Part shown: positions 8,438-16,595 of the stretch, piece after piece
How positions within the stretch are numbered: the first letter of the stretch is position 1
How the letters are laid out: each line of letters opens with the position of its first letter
Origin: a bacterium
GTDB lineage: Bacteria; Chloroflexota; Chloroflexia; Chloroflexales; Kallotenuaceae
NCBI GenBank assembly: GCA_016781525.1
Contig: JADDQE010000059.1
Coordinates: 1-32,877 of the forward strand
DNA length: 32,877 nt
Reading direction: 5' to 3'
Notes under the pieces: model-generated
The model's database searches: none
Told to the model about the DNA's origin: nothing
The model's input: only the letters and a program-made list of their open reading frames with translations
Program-made: the position numbers and the translations under genes

Positions 8438-11329
8438 CTAGCGACTCTTGGATGCCGATTTCCGATCTTGCGGGCGTGGGCTGGCTGCGGCGGTAACATT
8501 CGGGAAGATCGGGTCAAGCCGTTGTCGCAGCAGCTCCAGCAGGGCGACAAGCACCGTTGCGGCAAAGGCAGCGGCCCAGCCCCATAATGGGATCGTTGTC
8601 AGCGCGATGTACCGATGGAAAATGTCGAGCTGAATAATGCTAATGAGCGTCGCGAACGATAGCCCGACGAGACCCAGCAGAAGGTAGCGCGACGTATGGT
8701 CATCACGTGCACCGGAGCGGCGAATGAGCGCTGCACCCAGCAGGGCTGCCACGCCAACGACGACGTAAAGGCTCGTCGCGGTCAAACCGCGCTGCCCCGC
8801 CACGTCTACGATCCGCTCGTCGTATGGTCGGAGATTGCTAACAAACAGCTCGGCGGGCGTGAACTGCCCGCCGGCGCTCCTGGCCCCGGCTAGATATACG
8901 CTTGCCGCAGCTAGTGCAAGAGCTGCCGCCAACGCCCCAAACATGGCATAGCCAAGGAGATACACCTTGCGCGACAACAAGGGCCGGCCCGTGGGCCGCG
9001 GCGGTCGCTGCATCAGTCGGGGGTCGGGTCGGCCTGCGCCGATCGCGAGCCCAGGCAATAGGCCGGCAAGCAAATCGATCAGCAGCAGCTGCCCAACCGT
9101 GAGGAGCAGGGGCATGCCGGCAAGCAGCGTTGCGAGGAGTGCAACCAACTTTACAACGGTTGTCGCTAGGTTCAGCGCGACGAGCCGCCGTACGCGCTGC
9201 TCGACCGCACGTCCCTCGGCGATCGCTGCGCTGACAGTTGCGAAGTTGTCGTCAAGCAGAATGAGATCCGCGGCCTCGATCGCTGCTGCACTCCCGCTTG
9301 CGCCCATTGCGATTCCGGTGTAGGCTGCTTTCAAGGCCGGTACGTCACTGGCCGCCCCGCCGGTTACTAGTACGACCTCGCCCAGTGCTTCTAGTGTTTC
9401 TACGACCCGCACCTTATGCTCGGGCGTGAGGCGTGCCAATACCATGTCGCCGCTGCGCAGGTGCTCCCGTAATTCCGCTTGGTCCATCACGTCGAGGTCT
9501 GGGCCGCTAATAACCGTGGGATGAGCCCCACGCACCAGTTGACAGCGTCGAGCAAGTGACGTCGCGCCAATGGTGTCATCGCTGGTGAGCATGATCGTAC
9601 GGATCTTGGCCGCGTGGCACGCCTCGATCGCGCTAGCGACCTCCTCGCGCGGAGGGTCGTTGATGGCCAGCACGCCCAGCAGCACCAAATCATGAGCCAT
9701 CTGGCCAAGCTCAAGCTGATGAAGGGCTGCGCGGCTTACCGGACGACGCGCGATAGCAATGGTGCGCATCGCGTCCTGCTGATAGCGTTGGAGCGCACGC
9801 TTGAGCGCTTGTCGATCACGGTCACCTAACGGCCGGTCGCCCGTTGGCGTGGCGACCATACTGCAGCGCACCAGCAAGTCGATTGGCTTGCCTTTGAGAT
9901 AAGCAACTGCCTGGCCCTGCTCCTCCACAATTACACCGTCAATTGCAATGCCGCGATCGCTGTTCAACGTTGCAAGCTGCGGTGCCCGCTCATAGATCTC
10001 GTCGGCTTTGAGGCCAGCCTTGGCCGCGGCTACAATCTGAGCCGCTTCAGCTGGATCGCCCACGATATGCCAGCGCGGGCGCATCGTATCGGGAGGCAGG
10101 AGCCGTGCTCGGCTAGTGAGCACGGCTGCGCGGAGCAGCGGGCCGGCGAACTGTTGGGCGGCCAGTTGATCGAGCGTGCGCTGGCCGCTGCGGAGCTCGC
10201 CCCGAGGCTGAAAGCCAACGCCTGTAATGGTGACTGGCCCATCTACTGTCCATAGCTCGCGAACCGTCATCTCGTTCTGGGTCAACGTTCCCGTCTTGTC
10301 GGCGCAAATCACGGTTGTCGCGCCAAGTGTTTCGACGTTTGACAGGCGCCTAAAAATTGCGTGACGCTGCTGTAACCGTCGCGCGCCTTCGAGCAGGGTA
10401 ATCGTAATGCCCGGCATCAGCCCCGTCGGTACTGCTGCTGTTAGAAAGAATACCGCGACGTTGAGGCCTTGCTCCACGGTCAGTCCAAATTGGGTAACGG
10501 TATAGGTGTATCCAAGGACGGCCCCTAGCGTGGCGACAACCAGGACCACGGCGCCCAGTCGAGCAAAGGCTAGCAAGAGAGGGCTAGGCTCCTCCTGCGC
10601 ACGCTCTGTTAAGGCCGCAATTTGACCAAACGCTGAGCGTAACCCCGTGGCAAAGACGACCGCACGACCGTTACCACTCACTACTCGACCACCAGCGTAC
10701 ACGACGTTTGGTAGCTCATCGAGCGAGCTAGTCGTAAAAACCGGGTCTGCGGTTTTGTGGAGTACACTCTCTTCGGCTTGGAGCGCAGGGTTGATCGTAT
10801 GGAGGTCATCGGCTTCGATAAGGCGTGCATCGGCAGGAATAATATCTTTGGGCCGCAGCACGAGTATGTCGCCTGGCACGATCATCGTCGTGAGTAGATG
10901 CTGCTCTTGGCCGTCACGGAGTACACGTGCAAAGGCCGGCAGCACGTCATGCAGCGCCGCGCTTGCTCGTTCGGCCTTGCGCTCCTGTAGTGCGGCGACG
11001 AGAGTGTTGAGTCCGGCGGCGACGAGTAGCGCCTGTCCTGAGCTTATGCGGCCAATGGTAAAGGCAATAATCGCGCCGAGCCAAAGCGGCAGCAACAGCG
11101 GGCGAACGACGATTGCTAGTGTTTGTGCAAGCCCCCCCCATCGCCGGCGCAGGATCAGGCTGCTATAACCACCTACTTGGAGCCGAATGGCTGCTTCCTG
11201 AGTTGACAGCCCAGTTACGTCGGTTTTGAGCTTGGCTTCGACACTTTCGGCTGGAAGCGCGGCGATTACGTCGGCCTCAAGATGTTGCCATGCGCGCAGT
11301 TCATCGGGCGATGACTCTGTTACTGCCAT
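8438..11329 (-). CDS. P-type ATPase (cation-transporting type) with atypical catalytic and ion-site motifs
   Basis: A 963-residue membrane ATPase of P2-like architecture: N-terminal cation-ATPase domain (about 35-95), A domain (about 120-240), M3/M4 (about 255-315), P/N domains (about 330-700), then M5-M10. The phosphorylation motif DKTGTLT is intact (Asp344), as are GDPAEA and KGKP in the nucleotide domain and TPEHKV in the P domain. Several hallmarks differ. The TGES loop reads AEES (185-188). The M4 PEGL reads PTGL (301-304). TGD before the hinge reads TSD. The hinge TGDGxND reads TGGAASD (656-662), losing the first Mg-binding Asp. The M6 N-xxx-D pair reads D-xxx-G (QLLLIDLLAG). Ion specificity therefore cannot be assigned. 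It may transport something unusual or have lost transport. GGGAT precedes the ATG. Confidence 0.88.
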   Translation of the reverse strand: MAVTESSPDELRAWQHLEADVIAALPAESVEAKLKTDVTGLSTQEAAIRLQVGGYSSLILRRRWGGLAQTLAIVVRPLLLPLWLGAIIAFTIGRISSGQALLVAAGLNTLVAALQERKAERASAALHDVLPAFARVLRDGQEQHLLTTMIVPGDILVLRPKDIIPADARLIEADDLHTINPALQAEESVLHKTADPVFTTSSLDELPNVVYAGGRVVSGNGRAVVFATGLRSAFGQIAALTERAQEEPSPLLLAFARLGAVVLVVATLGAVLGYTYTVTQFGLTVEQGLNVAVFFLTAAVPTGLMPGITITLLEGARRLQQRHAIFRRLSNVETLGATTVICADKTGTLTQNEMTVRELWTVDGPVTITGVGFQPRGELRSGQRTLDQLAAQQFAGPLLRAAVLTSRARLLPPDTMRPRWHIVGDPAEAAQIVAAAKAGLKADEIYERAPQLATLNSDRGIAIDGVIVEEQGQAVAYLKGKPIDLLVRCSMVATPTGDRPLGDRDRQALKRALQRYQQDAMRTIAIARRPVSRAALHQLELGQMAHDLVLLGVLAINDPPREEVASAIEACHAAKIRTIMLTSDDTIGATSLARRCQLVRGAHPTVISGPDLDVMDQAELREHLRSGDMVLARLTPEHKVRVVETLEALGEVVLVTGGAASDVPALKAAYTGIAMGASGSAAAIEAADLILLDDNFATVSAAIAEGRAVEQRVRRLVALNLATTVVKLVALLATLLAGMPLLLTVGQLLLIDLLAGLLPGLAIGAGRPDPRLMQRPPRPTGRPLLSRKVYLLGYAMFGALAAALALAAASVYLAGARSAGGQFTPAELFVSNLRPYDERIVDVAGQRGLTATSLYVVVGVAALLGAALIRRSGARDDHTSRYLLLGLVGLSFATLISIIQLDIFHRYIALTTIPLWGWAAAFAATVLVALLELLRQRLDPIFPNVTAAASPRPQDRKSASKSR

Positions 11330-11376
11330 GTGGTATCCCGCACATCCTGTCTCGACGAGCTATGCGTACCGCTCGT

Positions 11377-11404
11377 ATTGTAGCGCTTTACCGTTATTTG
11401 TACA
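11377..11404 (-). promoter_or_regulatory. Candidate promoter of the P-type ATPase gene
   Basis: On the minus strand a TACAAT -10 (11382-11377) lies 16 bases from TGTACA (11404-11399, four of six matches to TTGACA). It is about 48 bases upstream of the ATPase start and just after the terminator of the preceding small gene. Confidence 0.4.
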
Positions 11405-11423
11405 GCGGCTGCCGCAACAAAAG

Positions 11424-11447
11424 CGGGATGAGCCAGGGCTCATCCCG
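11424..11447 (-). terminator. Intrinsic terminator after the 44-residue gene
   Basis: Perfect 11-bp stem (CGGGATGAGCC and its complement) with a 2-base centre. On the minus strand it is followed by CTTTTGTTG. It lies 23 bases downstream of the stop codon at 11471 and separates that gene from the P-type ATPase promoter. Confidence 0.75.
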
Positions 11448-11470
11448 ATCTCCAACATAGGTGTCTCCGC

Positions 11471-11605
11471 TTAGCGCCGCCGCTGACGCTTAACCCGAAC
11501 AGGTTGCAGAGCAAACGTAGCTTCCTGCGCGATGCTGTGGTACGCGTGGAGCCACGCTACAGCAACGGCGACGAGTGCAAAGGCCAGTAACAGCACGATG
11601 AGCAT
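11471..11605 (-). CDS. Small single-span membrane peptide, 44 aa
   Basis: A short gene: ATG at 11605, TAA at 11471-11473, strong ribosome site AAGGAGAGGAG seven bases upstream, and a good terminator 23 bases downstream. The product begins MLIVLLLAFALVAVAVAW, one transmembrane helix of about 18 residues. A short polar middle follows, then a very basic tail ending VKRQRRR, which by the positive-inside rule would place the C-terminus in the cytoplasm. No family is recognised. It sits just upstream of the P-type ATPase on the same strand, so it could be a small regulatory subunit in the manner of KdpF or MgtR-type peptides. That role is only a guess, since the terminator makes it a separate transcript. 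Confidence 0.55.
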   Translation of the reverse strand: MLIVLLLAFALVAVAVAWLHAYHSIAQEATFALQPVRVKRQRRR

Positions 11606-11742
11606 GGCTCCTCTCCTTCAATCCCATCTGAGCTGTCACGCTCTCGACGCCCTGCTGGCATTTGTCACAGCTCACTATCTGTAATTATTATTCAGTACCT
11701 TTGCACAAATCGTGCCATGTTGGGCATGCCGCCGAGCTTACG

Positions 11743-12150
11743 TTAGGGGAGAGGGTGCTGGCACAGCCCGCAGCGTCGGCTCCCATTTTCTGTTGCTGGC
11801 GGGCCGACCACCCACAGGCGGCAGGTAGCGCAGTGATACGCCCGGATGCTTGGTCCGGATAATGTCGTCGCGAGCGGTGAAGGTCCAAGTGCCTCGTTGA
11901 GCACGGCTCGTTCGCGTGCTGCAAGCAGACGCGCGCGATCGATCCGCTCGCCGCTAAACGTAAGCTCCAGCAACATCTCTGGGCTTACAGCGTGGCGCGC
12001 CTGAATATTATCCAACGCTTTTTCATCTATTGTAAGGGTTGACTCTTCGCCATCTGGCCAAGATGCAGCGCTCAATGTTACGGTATCGCCGCCAAAAAAG
12101 CCGCCGAAGTTATGGACTTCCGTTACCCACATCAAGCGTGTATCACTCAT
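11743..12150 (-). CDS. Zinc-ribbon protein of unknown function, coupled to a macro-like gene
   Basis: A 135-residue protein not recognised as a named family. The N-terminal about 90 residues look like a small alpha/beta domain (VTEVHNFGGFFGGDTVTL, then a helical stretch with RARLLAARERAVLNEAL). The C-terminus is a probable treble-clef/zinc ribbon with CATC and CGLC pairs spaced 20 residues apart, ending CQHPLP. The ATG at 12150 overlaps the stop of the upstream macro-like gene by eight bases (ATGAGTGA), so the two are translationally coupled and probably act together. A longer reading from 12219 would overlap the neighbour by 77 bases and is not favoured. Confidence 0.72.
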   Translation of the reverse strand: MSDTRLMWVTEVHNFGGFFGGDTVTLSAASWPDGEESTLTIDEKALDNIQARHAVSPEMLLELTFSGERIDRARLLAARERAVLNEALGPSPLATTLSGPSIRAYHCATCRLWVVGPPATENGSRRCGLCQHPLP

Positions 12151-12757
12151 CGGTGTCGTGCTCGGGCAGCCGGCGATCCAACGGAACGCCCAGCAGCTCG
12201 TGAAAGATCGCGTAGTCACGCTGGGTCACGCTCAGCGTAACCTGTAGCGCCAGTGCGAGCGAGGCGAGCGTATCCTGGATGGCGACAAGCTGCGCCGTTC
12301 CCATAATATAGCGTGGCAGCTTCTTGGGCACGGGTGGTAGAACATGGTAATCGGTCCGGGTACCCAGCGCGGGCATGACGATATGCCGGCTCCCCAGCTG
12401 CGCTGCGCACTCCAAGGCGGTGCGCGTAACACGAGCAATTGTAAGCGGTGTGGCCCGCACCCGGTCGCTGCCATGTCCGATCTGGGGCTGGTAGGTATAG
12501 GTGACCGCCGAGATAACGAAGCGGAGTGGCAGCCGATCTTCTCCGAGGTGGCAAACGACAACTTCGCCCGGCATGAACGTGCCCGCCTGCTGCTTGATCG
12601 CCTGCTCACGCTGCGCCTGAAGCTCGGGGTATATACTGTCCACGGTTGCGGCTAATCCGCGTGCAGCGCTGAGCCAGCCGCTTTCCTCTACAACCACCGT
12701 GTCGACGCCCAACTCCAAAGGGTTGGACGTTGTGAGCTTGACCTGCGAGTTCAGCAT
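12143..12757 (-). CDS. Divergent macro-domain-like protein
   Basis: A 204-residue protein whose order of segments matches a macro (Appr-1''-P processing) domain: an opening strand (QVKLTTSNPLELGVDTVVVE), GEVVVCHLGEDRLPLRFVISAV like the family's G-x-a-v-x-T...k-y-V-I-H-a-V strand, and an extended AT.ALECAAQLGSRHIVMPALGT segment corresponding to the aLe-A-lg-siafPaiGtG core. The NAAN loop that contacts ADP-ribose is not visible, being replaced by EESGWLSAARG, and the last Gly of the GxG phosphate loop is Arg (ALGTR). It may bind another nucleotide ligand or have a structural role. Macro domains recognise ADP-ribose and derivatives. The specific ligand here is unknown. It heads a two-gene operon with a zinc-ribbon protein. 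Confidence 0.65.
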   Translation of the reverse strand: MLNSQVKLTTSNPLELGVDTVVVEESGWLSAARGLAATVDSIYPELQAQREQAIKQQAGTFMPGEVVVCHLGEDRLPLRFVISAVTYTYQPQIGHGSDRVRATPLTIARVTRTALECAAQLGSRHIVMPALGTRTDYHVLPPVPKKLPRYIMGTAQLVAIQDTLASLALALQVTLSVTQRDYAIFHELLGVPLDRRLPEHDTDE

Positions 12758-12785
12758 ACCTTCCTCGAGTCGTGCATGATTAGCA

Positions 12786-12815
12786 AGGGTACGAGAAGCT
12801 TTGTTGTTTTGTCAA
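12786..12815 (-). promoter_or_regulatory. Candidate promoter of the macro/zinc-ribbon operon with repeated GTCAAAA boxes
   Basis: The minus strand has a perfect TTGACA (12815-12810). At 18 bases from it lies a weak TACCCT (12791-12786). The plus strand shows the heptamer GTCAAAA twice, at 12811-12817 and 12821-12827, exactly ten bases apart. It also shows a GTTTTG-T-CAAAAC dyad (12806-12818). The region is the divergent gap to the DUF4388 gene and could hold an operator. Confidence 0.4.
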
Positions 12816-12901
12816 AACGAGTCAAAAAGTAGGACCTACGGGCTGTAGCTGTGGGCGCGCAGAGTTTGTACAATCAATGGTGTATCGAATGCCGAGGTCC
12901 T

Positions 12902-13675
12902 ATGCAGCTTGACGGTCGTCTATCCTCCTTTCCATTACGAGAGCTGCTGGAGCTTAGCTCCACCAGTTTAGTCAACGGGGCAATCGAAGTTCAAGCACCC
13001 TCAGGTGTACATCACCTGTTCTTTGTGCAAGGTAGGCTGGTACATGCTACTGGTCCCGATGCAAGCGGCTTTGAAGCTTTCTGGCCACTCTTCGAGCTCA
13101 AAGATGGTTCGTTTCGGTTTGTCGCCGGAGCCGCGACGCGTGTCTGCACAATCGTCGCACCATTACCAGAGCTGATTACCCAGGCAGAAACACTGGCACA
13201 GCAATGGGCTCGAATCCGTCCGTTGGTGCCGAACCTCGATATCGTCCCTGAGCTCGTGATGCAAACCAAGGACGACCATGTCCGCATCTTCGAGGAAGAC
13301 TGGCCGATTCTCTCCGCGGTCGATGGCCTCCGTACTATCGCGGAGGTTGCGCGGGCAGCGCGGCTCGAGGTGCTCCAGGTTTGTGTCGGGTTGCTGCGGT
13401 TAAGGGAACGGGGGCTTGTACGCTTTAGTCACCGCCGCGCAGTGAGCTCGTCGAGCGCCTCCAAGGCACCAGGATCTGCCCGCGAGCCAGAAGCAATCGG
13501 CCAAGCTGTATCTCAGCCGGCAACGCGAGCAGGCTTCTTTACAAAGCTGCTTGCGGATTTGCCGGCCCAGCTGTGTGAGCCTTCTGCCCTCAAACTGCCG
13601 GCTGCGCCTGAGAGTTCCGGGCTGCCACCAGCGACGAGCGAACACGACGATATCTTAAGGCTTCTACGAAGCTAA
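12902..13675 (+). CDS. DUF4388 domain protein
   Basis: A 257-residue cytoplasmic protein. Residues 1-110 match the DUF4388 (PATAN-like) fold: MQLDGRLSSFPLRELLELSS, a strand hairpin (GAIEVQAPSGVHHLFFVQGRLVHA) and GFEAFWPLFELKDGSFRFVAG. A middle segment (about 140-195) has winged-helix character (ILSAVDGLRTIAEVARAARL..VLQVCVGLLRLRERGLVRF), as in many proteins that pair DUF4388 with a C-terminal helix-turn-helix. The last 60 residues are Ser/Pro/Ala-rich and probably disordered. DUF4388 proteins are often linked to receiver domains and small GTPases, so a signalling adaptor role is plausible but unproven. The ATG at 12902 was preferred over a GTG at 12851 because the domain starts there and GAGG lies just upstream. 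It converges on panC. Confidence 0.82.
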   Translation: MQLDGRLSSFPLRELLELSSTSLVNGAIEVQAPSGVHHLFFVQGRLVHATGPDASGFEAFWPLFELKDGSFRFVAGAATRVCTIVAPLPELITQAETLAQQWARIRPLVPNLDIVPELVMQTKDDHVRIFEEDWPILSAVDGLRTIAEVARAARLEVLQVCVGLLRLRERGLVRFSHRRAVSSSSASKAPGSAREPEAIGQAVSQPATRAGFFTKLLADLPAQLCEPSALKLPAAPESSGLPPATSEHDDILRLLRS

Positions 13676-13724
13676 ATTAGAAGGCTAGTGAGCGGTCCGC
13701 GCTACAGCGCGCCACTCGTCATGG

Positions 13725-14576
13725 CTATGCCCTGCCGTCTGGCTCAAGCAAGATATTGTCGATTAGTCGGGTCGCGCCGATGCGTGCAGCCAGCGAGACC
13801 AGCGCCCCTTGCCGGATTGGTCCCTCGGTCTCTGTCAGCGTGGACGGTTCGGCGACGCTCACATAGTCCAGCGCTACCAGTGGCTCTTGCTCTAGTGTAC
13901 GTAGCACAGCCGCGCGAAGCATCCCTGCATCCCGCTCTCCTTGCTGATAAAGGGTAGCCGCCTGCTGCAACCCGCGATAGAGTACCGGCGCGGCTGCTCG
14001 TTGGGCGGGGTCGAGGTAAACGTTGCGGCTTGACTTAGCAAGTCCATCGGGCTCGCGTACTGTGGGTACAATGACGATCTCAACCGGCATATTCAGGTCA
14101 CGCGTCATCTGACGGATGACAACGGTCTGCTGCGCATCCTTCTGTCCGAAATAGGCACGCTGGGCTGCTACAATATTGAAAAGCTTGCAGACAATGGTTG
14201 CCACTCCCTGGAAGTGACCGGGACGCCGTGCTCCCTCGAGTGGCGCTGTCGCCCGCTCAACGACCACGAAGGTGCTATGGTCGGGCGGGTACATCTCGGG
14301 CGGCCCCGGTACGAAGACGAGCTCGACGCCTTCGGCTCGCAGTAAATCGAGGTCACGTGGAAGATCGCGGGGGTAGCGAGCTAGGTCTTCGTTGGGCCCG
14401 AACTGGGTTGGGTTGACAAAAATGCTGACGGCGACGTGATCGCACTCGGCCCGGGCGCGGCGAACGAGCTCGAGGTGACCTTCGTGAAGGTAGCCCATTG
14501 TTGGAACAAATCCAAGTGATCCTGTAAGCTCTGCACGCGCAGCCCGAAATGCACCGATTGTTTCCAGAACCTGCAT
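13725..14576 (-). CDS. panC: Pantothenate synthetase
   Basis: Condenses pantoate with beta-alanine using ATP through a pantoyl-adenylate, the last step of pantothenate synthesis. The 283-residue protein has all family signatures: FVPTMGYLHEGHLELVRRA (the HxGH nucleotide motif is HEGH), IFVNPTQFGPNEDL, FGQKDAQQTVVIRQM and KSSRNVYLDP (the KMSKS-like SSRN element). The ATG at 14576 overlaps the panB stop by one base (TGATG), a classic coupling arrangement. A TTG one codon earlier is less likely. It is the third gene of the DUF2520-panB-panC operon. panD, which would supply beta-alanine, is not present in the window. Confidence 0.97.
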   Translation of the reverse strand: MQVLETIGAFRAARAELTGSLGFVPTMGYLHEGHLELVRRARAECDHVAVSIFVNPTQFGPNEDLARYPRDLPRDLDLLRAEGVELVFVPGPPEMYPPDHSTFVVVERATAPLEGARRPGHFQGVATIVCKLFNIVAAQRAYFGQKDAQQTVVIRQMTRDLNMPVEIVIVPTVREPDGLAKSSRNVYLDPAQRAAAPVLYRGLQQAATLYQQGERDAGMLRAAVLRTLEQEPLVALDYVSVAEPSTLTETEGPIRQGALVSLAARIGATRLIDNILLEPDGRA

Positions 14577-15424
14577 CAATCCTGTTCCTTCGACTCGAGC
14601 TGTGCAAGCGCCTCGTGCAGGGTTGCCTGATCGATCTTGCTGCCGTGCTGTGCCGTCGGAAAGCTTCCGCCACGGACTTCGGCCGCGTACTCGGCGACAG
14701 CGTTCCGAATTTCGTCGGCTAGGCTGCGATAGCGCTTCGCGTGGCGCGGGACATAGTCGGTGTACAGGCCGAGCAAATCGTGGATAACTTGAACTTGTCC
14801 ATCACATCCGGCGCCGGCGCCGATACCGATTGTCGGAATGCGTAGGCGTGCGGTGACTGCTTCGGCCAACAACGCCGGAATCAGCTCGAGCACAACCGCG
14901 AATGCTCCTGCCTGCTCTAGTGCCAGGGCATCTTGGACAAGCTGACGTGCGGCTGCGGCGGTTTTACCCTGAACGCGCCGCCCGAGGGTATTTTCCGACT
15001 GAGGCGTAAAGCCGAGATGACCCATCACAGGAACGCCAGCGGCCGTGAGCCGCTCGACGATAGGCGCGACAGCTGCGCCGCCTTCGAGCTTCACGGCTTG
15101 GCACCCCGCCTCCTGGAGCAGCCGGCCCGCGTTATGCAGCGCTTGCTCTGCCGAGGTGTAGGTCAAGAACGGCAGGTCGCCGACGACTAGGGCTTGAGCT
15201 GTGCCGCGAACCACAGCTCGGGTGTGATGAATGATATCGTCGATCGTGACCGGTACCGTCGAGCTGTAGCCCAGCACAACCATTCCCAGCGAGTCTCCGA
15301 CGAGCACCAGCGGAATCTCCGCTGCCTCAACCATCTGGGCCGTGGTGTAGTCATAGGCCGTGACCATCGGGATGCGCTCGCCACGTCCCTTCATCGCTTG
15401 GATATCCTGAATCGAAACTCGCAT
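14576..15424 (-). CDS. panB: 3-methyl-2-oxobutanoate hydroxymethyltransferase
   Basis: Transfers a hydroxymethyl group from methylene-tetrahydrofolate to 2-oxoisovalerate, giving ketopantoate. The 282-residue length is normal. Signatures seen are [36 protein letters not shown] (metal-binding Asp in GDS), [17 protein letters not shown], the catalytic Glu of [12 protein letters not shown], and [27 protein letters not shown] precedes the ATG. It begins 19 bases after the DUF2520 gene and overlaps panC by one base. Its product must be reduced to pantoate before PanC can act, which gives the upstream dehydrogenase an obvious candidate job. Confidence 0.97.
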   Translation of the reverse strand: MRVSIQDIQAMKGRGERIPMVTAYDYTTAQMVEAAEIPLVLVGDSLGMVVLGYSSTVPVTIDDIIHHTRAVVRGTAQALVVGDLPFLTYTSAEQALHNAGRLLQEAGCQAVKLEGGAAVAPIVERLTAAGVPVMGHLGFTPQSENTLGRRVQGKTAAAARQLVQDALALEQAGAFAVVLELIPALLAEAVTARLRIPTIGIGAGAGCDGQVQVIHDLLGLYTDYVPRHAKRYRSLADEIRNAVAEYAAEVRGGSFPTAQHGSKIDQATLHEALAQLESKEQD

Positions 15425-15443
15425 GATCGTCCTTCCCTGCCAG

Positions 15444-16397
15444 CTAGACTTCCTGTTCGATCAGTAGCTCGCCCGGCAACGTGATCGTGTCTTGGAGCGC
15501 GCCCGCCATATCCGACTCCAGCCCACGCTGCTGAGCAAGCGGCAGCGTTCCAGCGGCAAGGCAGCGATAAAGCAGGGCAACCTGCGGCGCCGCCTCGTCC
15601 AGCGCTAAGAGATGCTGCCGTACGGTTGAAACGTCACCACGGAGCAGAGGGCCGGTCAGCGCTTGCGGGACGCCTTGGCGCTCCATATTGTCGAGTGTGG
15701 TTCGCATCAGGGGCAACAGCGCGCGAAGGGCTTGCTCAGGAGTCGCTTCCATGCGCTCAAAGAGCTGCACGGCGAGCGACGTGAGCGTAACGGTATAGTT
15801 TGAGGCGATGACTGCTGCCGCGTGATAGAGGGTTTTGTCTTCGGGTGCGAGATTTAGCGGCTGGCCGCCAAGGGCGGTGGCCATGGCCCATAACTGCTGA
15901 TGCAACGTGCCCTGCGCCTCGATCGCGAAGGTCAGGCCTTGTGGTAGTGGCATGTCCGGTCTAGCAAACGCAGCTAGTGGATGAAACGCCCCGATGGCGG
16001 CGCCTTGCTGGGCAGCCGGCGCTAAGACACCGGCGGGCGAGACACCACTTGCGTGAATTACGGCTTTGCCCTGTCGCCAGGCTCCCGCTTGCGCTAATTC
16101 AGCGGCTACTGCGGGAATAGCATCATCGGAAATCGTAAGCAGCGTGAGCTCAGCGGCCCGCGCGGCCCGTGCGGGCGTTGTGGCCTGTGCTCCTAAAGCT
16201 GTAGCCGCAGCCCGTGCTTTTTCTGGAACCCGGCTTGAGACGGCGACAATCCGATAGCCTGCCTGCTTAAGTGCTTGGCCCAGCACTGTCCCAACGCGCC
16301 CAAGCCCAATAATAGCGAGCGATGGACGAGCATCGAGTCCGGCTGTCGCGAGGTGAGCGGCCGCCGGTACCGGTGGAAATTCAGGTGACAATGTCAT
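15444..16397 (-). CDS. Rossmann/DUF2520 dehydrogenase, candidate PanG-type ketopantoate reductase
   Basis: A 317-residue oxidoreductase-like protein: an N-terminal Rossmann domain with [14 protein letters not shown] (GxGxxG at about 31-36), [15 protein letters not shown] and VIHASG. A DUF2520 helical C-terminal domain follows (GAFHPLAAF, then [34 protein letters not shown]). DUF2520 proteins resemble ketopantoate reductase and prephenate-dehydrogenase folds, and PanG-type ketopantoate reductases are reported to supply the missing reductase in bacteria lacking PanE. Being first in an operon with panB and panC, and with no panE in the window, it most likely reduces ketopantoate with NAD(P)H. 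This is inference from context. The ATG at 16397 was chosen. An ATG at 16406 or a TTG at 16433 are alternatives, none with a strong ribosome site. Confidence 0.85.
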   Translation of the reverse strand: MTLSPEFPPVPAAAHLATAGLDARPSLAIIGLGRVGTVLGQALKQAGYRIVAVSSRVPEKARAAATALGAQATTPARAARAAELTLLTISDDAIPAVAAELAQAGAWRQGKAVIHASGVSPAGVLAPAAQQGAAIGAFHPLAAFARPDMPLPQGLTFAIEAQGTLHQQLWAMATALGGQPLNLAPEDKTLYHAAAVIASNYTVTLTSLAVQLFERMEATPEQALRALLPLMRTTLDNMERQGVPQALTGPLLRGDVSTVRQHLLALDEAAPQVALLYRCLAAGTLPLAQQRGLESDMAGALQDTITLPGELLIEQEV

Positions 16398-16565
16398 GCA
16401 TACCATCCCAGTCGTACGCGATCCAGGTGGCAAGTGCCAGTTACTGCTGTATAGCTACCAATGAACAAGCGAGTGCCGGACAAGCCCTTGGGGGCAACGC
16501 CGCAACTCGCATCACAGCACGGTCATGCCTGATTGCTCCCCGCCTAACAGGTCGAGGGCACGGGC

Positions 16566-16595
16566 ATTGTAGCACGAGGTGCAGCCGGTTGACAA
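16566..16595 (-). promoter_or_regulatory. Promoter of the DUF2520-panB-panC operon
   Basis: On the minus strand: -35 TTGTCA (16595-16590), an 18-base spacer, then an extended -10 TGCTACAAT (TACAAT at 16571-16566). Transcription would begin near 16559 and leave a leader of about 160 bases before the ATG at 16397. Nothing recognisable as a known riboswitch was seen in that leader. The -35 overlaps that of the divergent tRNA promoter. Confidence 0.6.

Noticed and set aside
10647..11168. 173-codon plus-strand reading inside the P-type ATPase
   Set aside because: Ser/Ala/Arg-rich shadow frame of a well-supported gene, without family resemblance.
11628..11675. Imperfect inverted repeat TGAGCTGTCAC/GTCACAGCTCA upstream of the 44-residue gene
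   Set aside because: One mismatch in 11 bases around a 26-base loop, with no further support. It could be an operator but is too weak to list.
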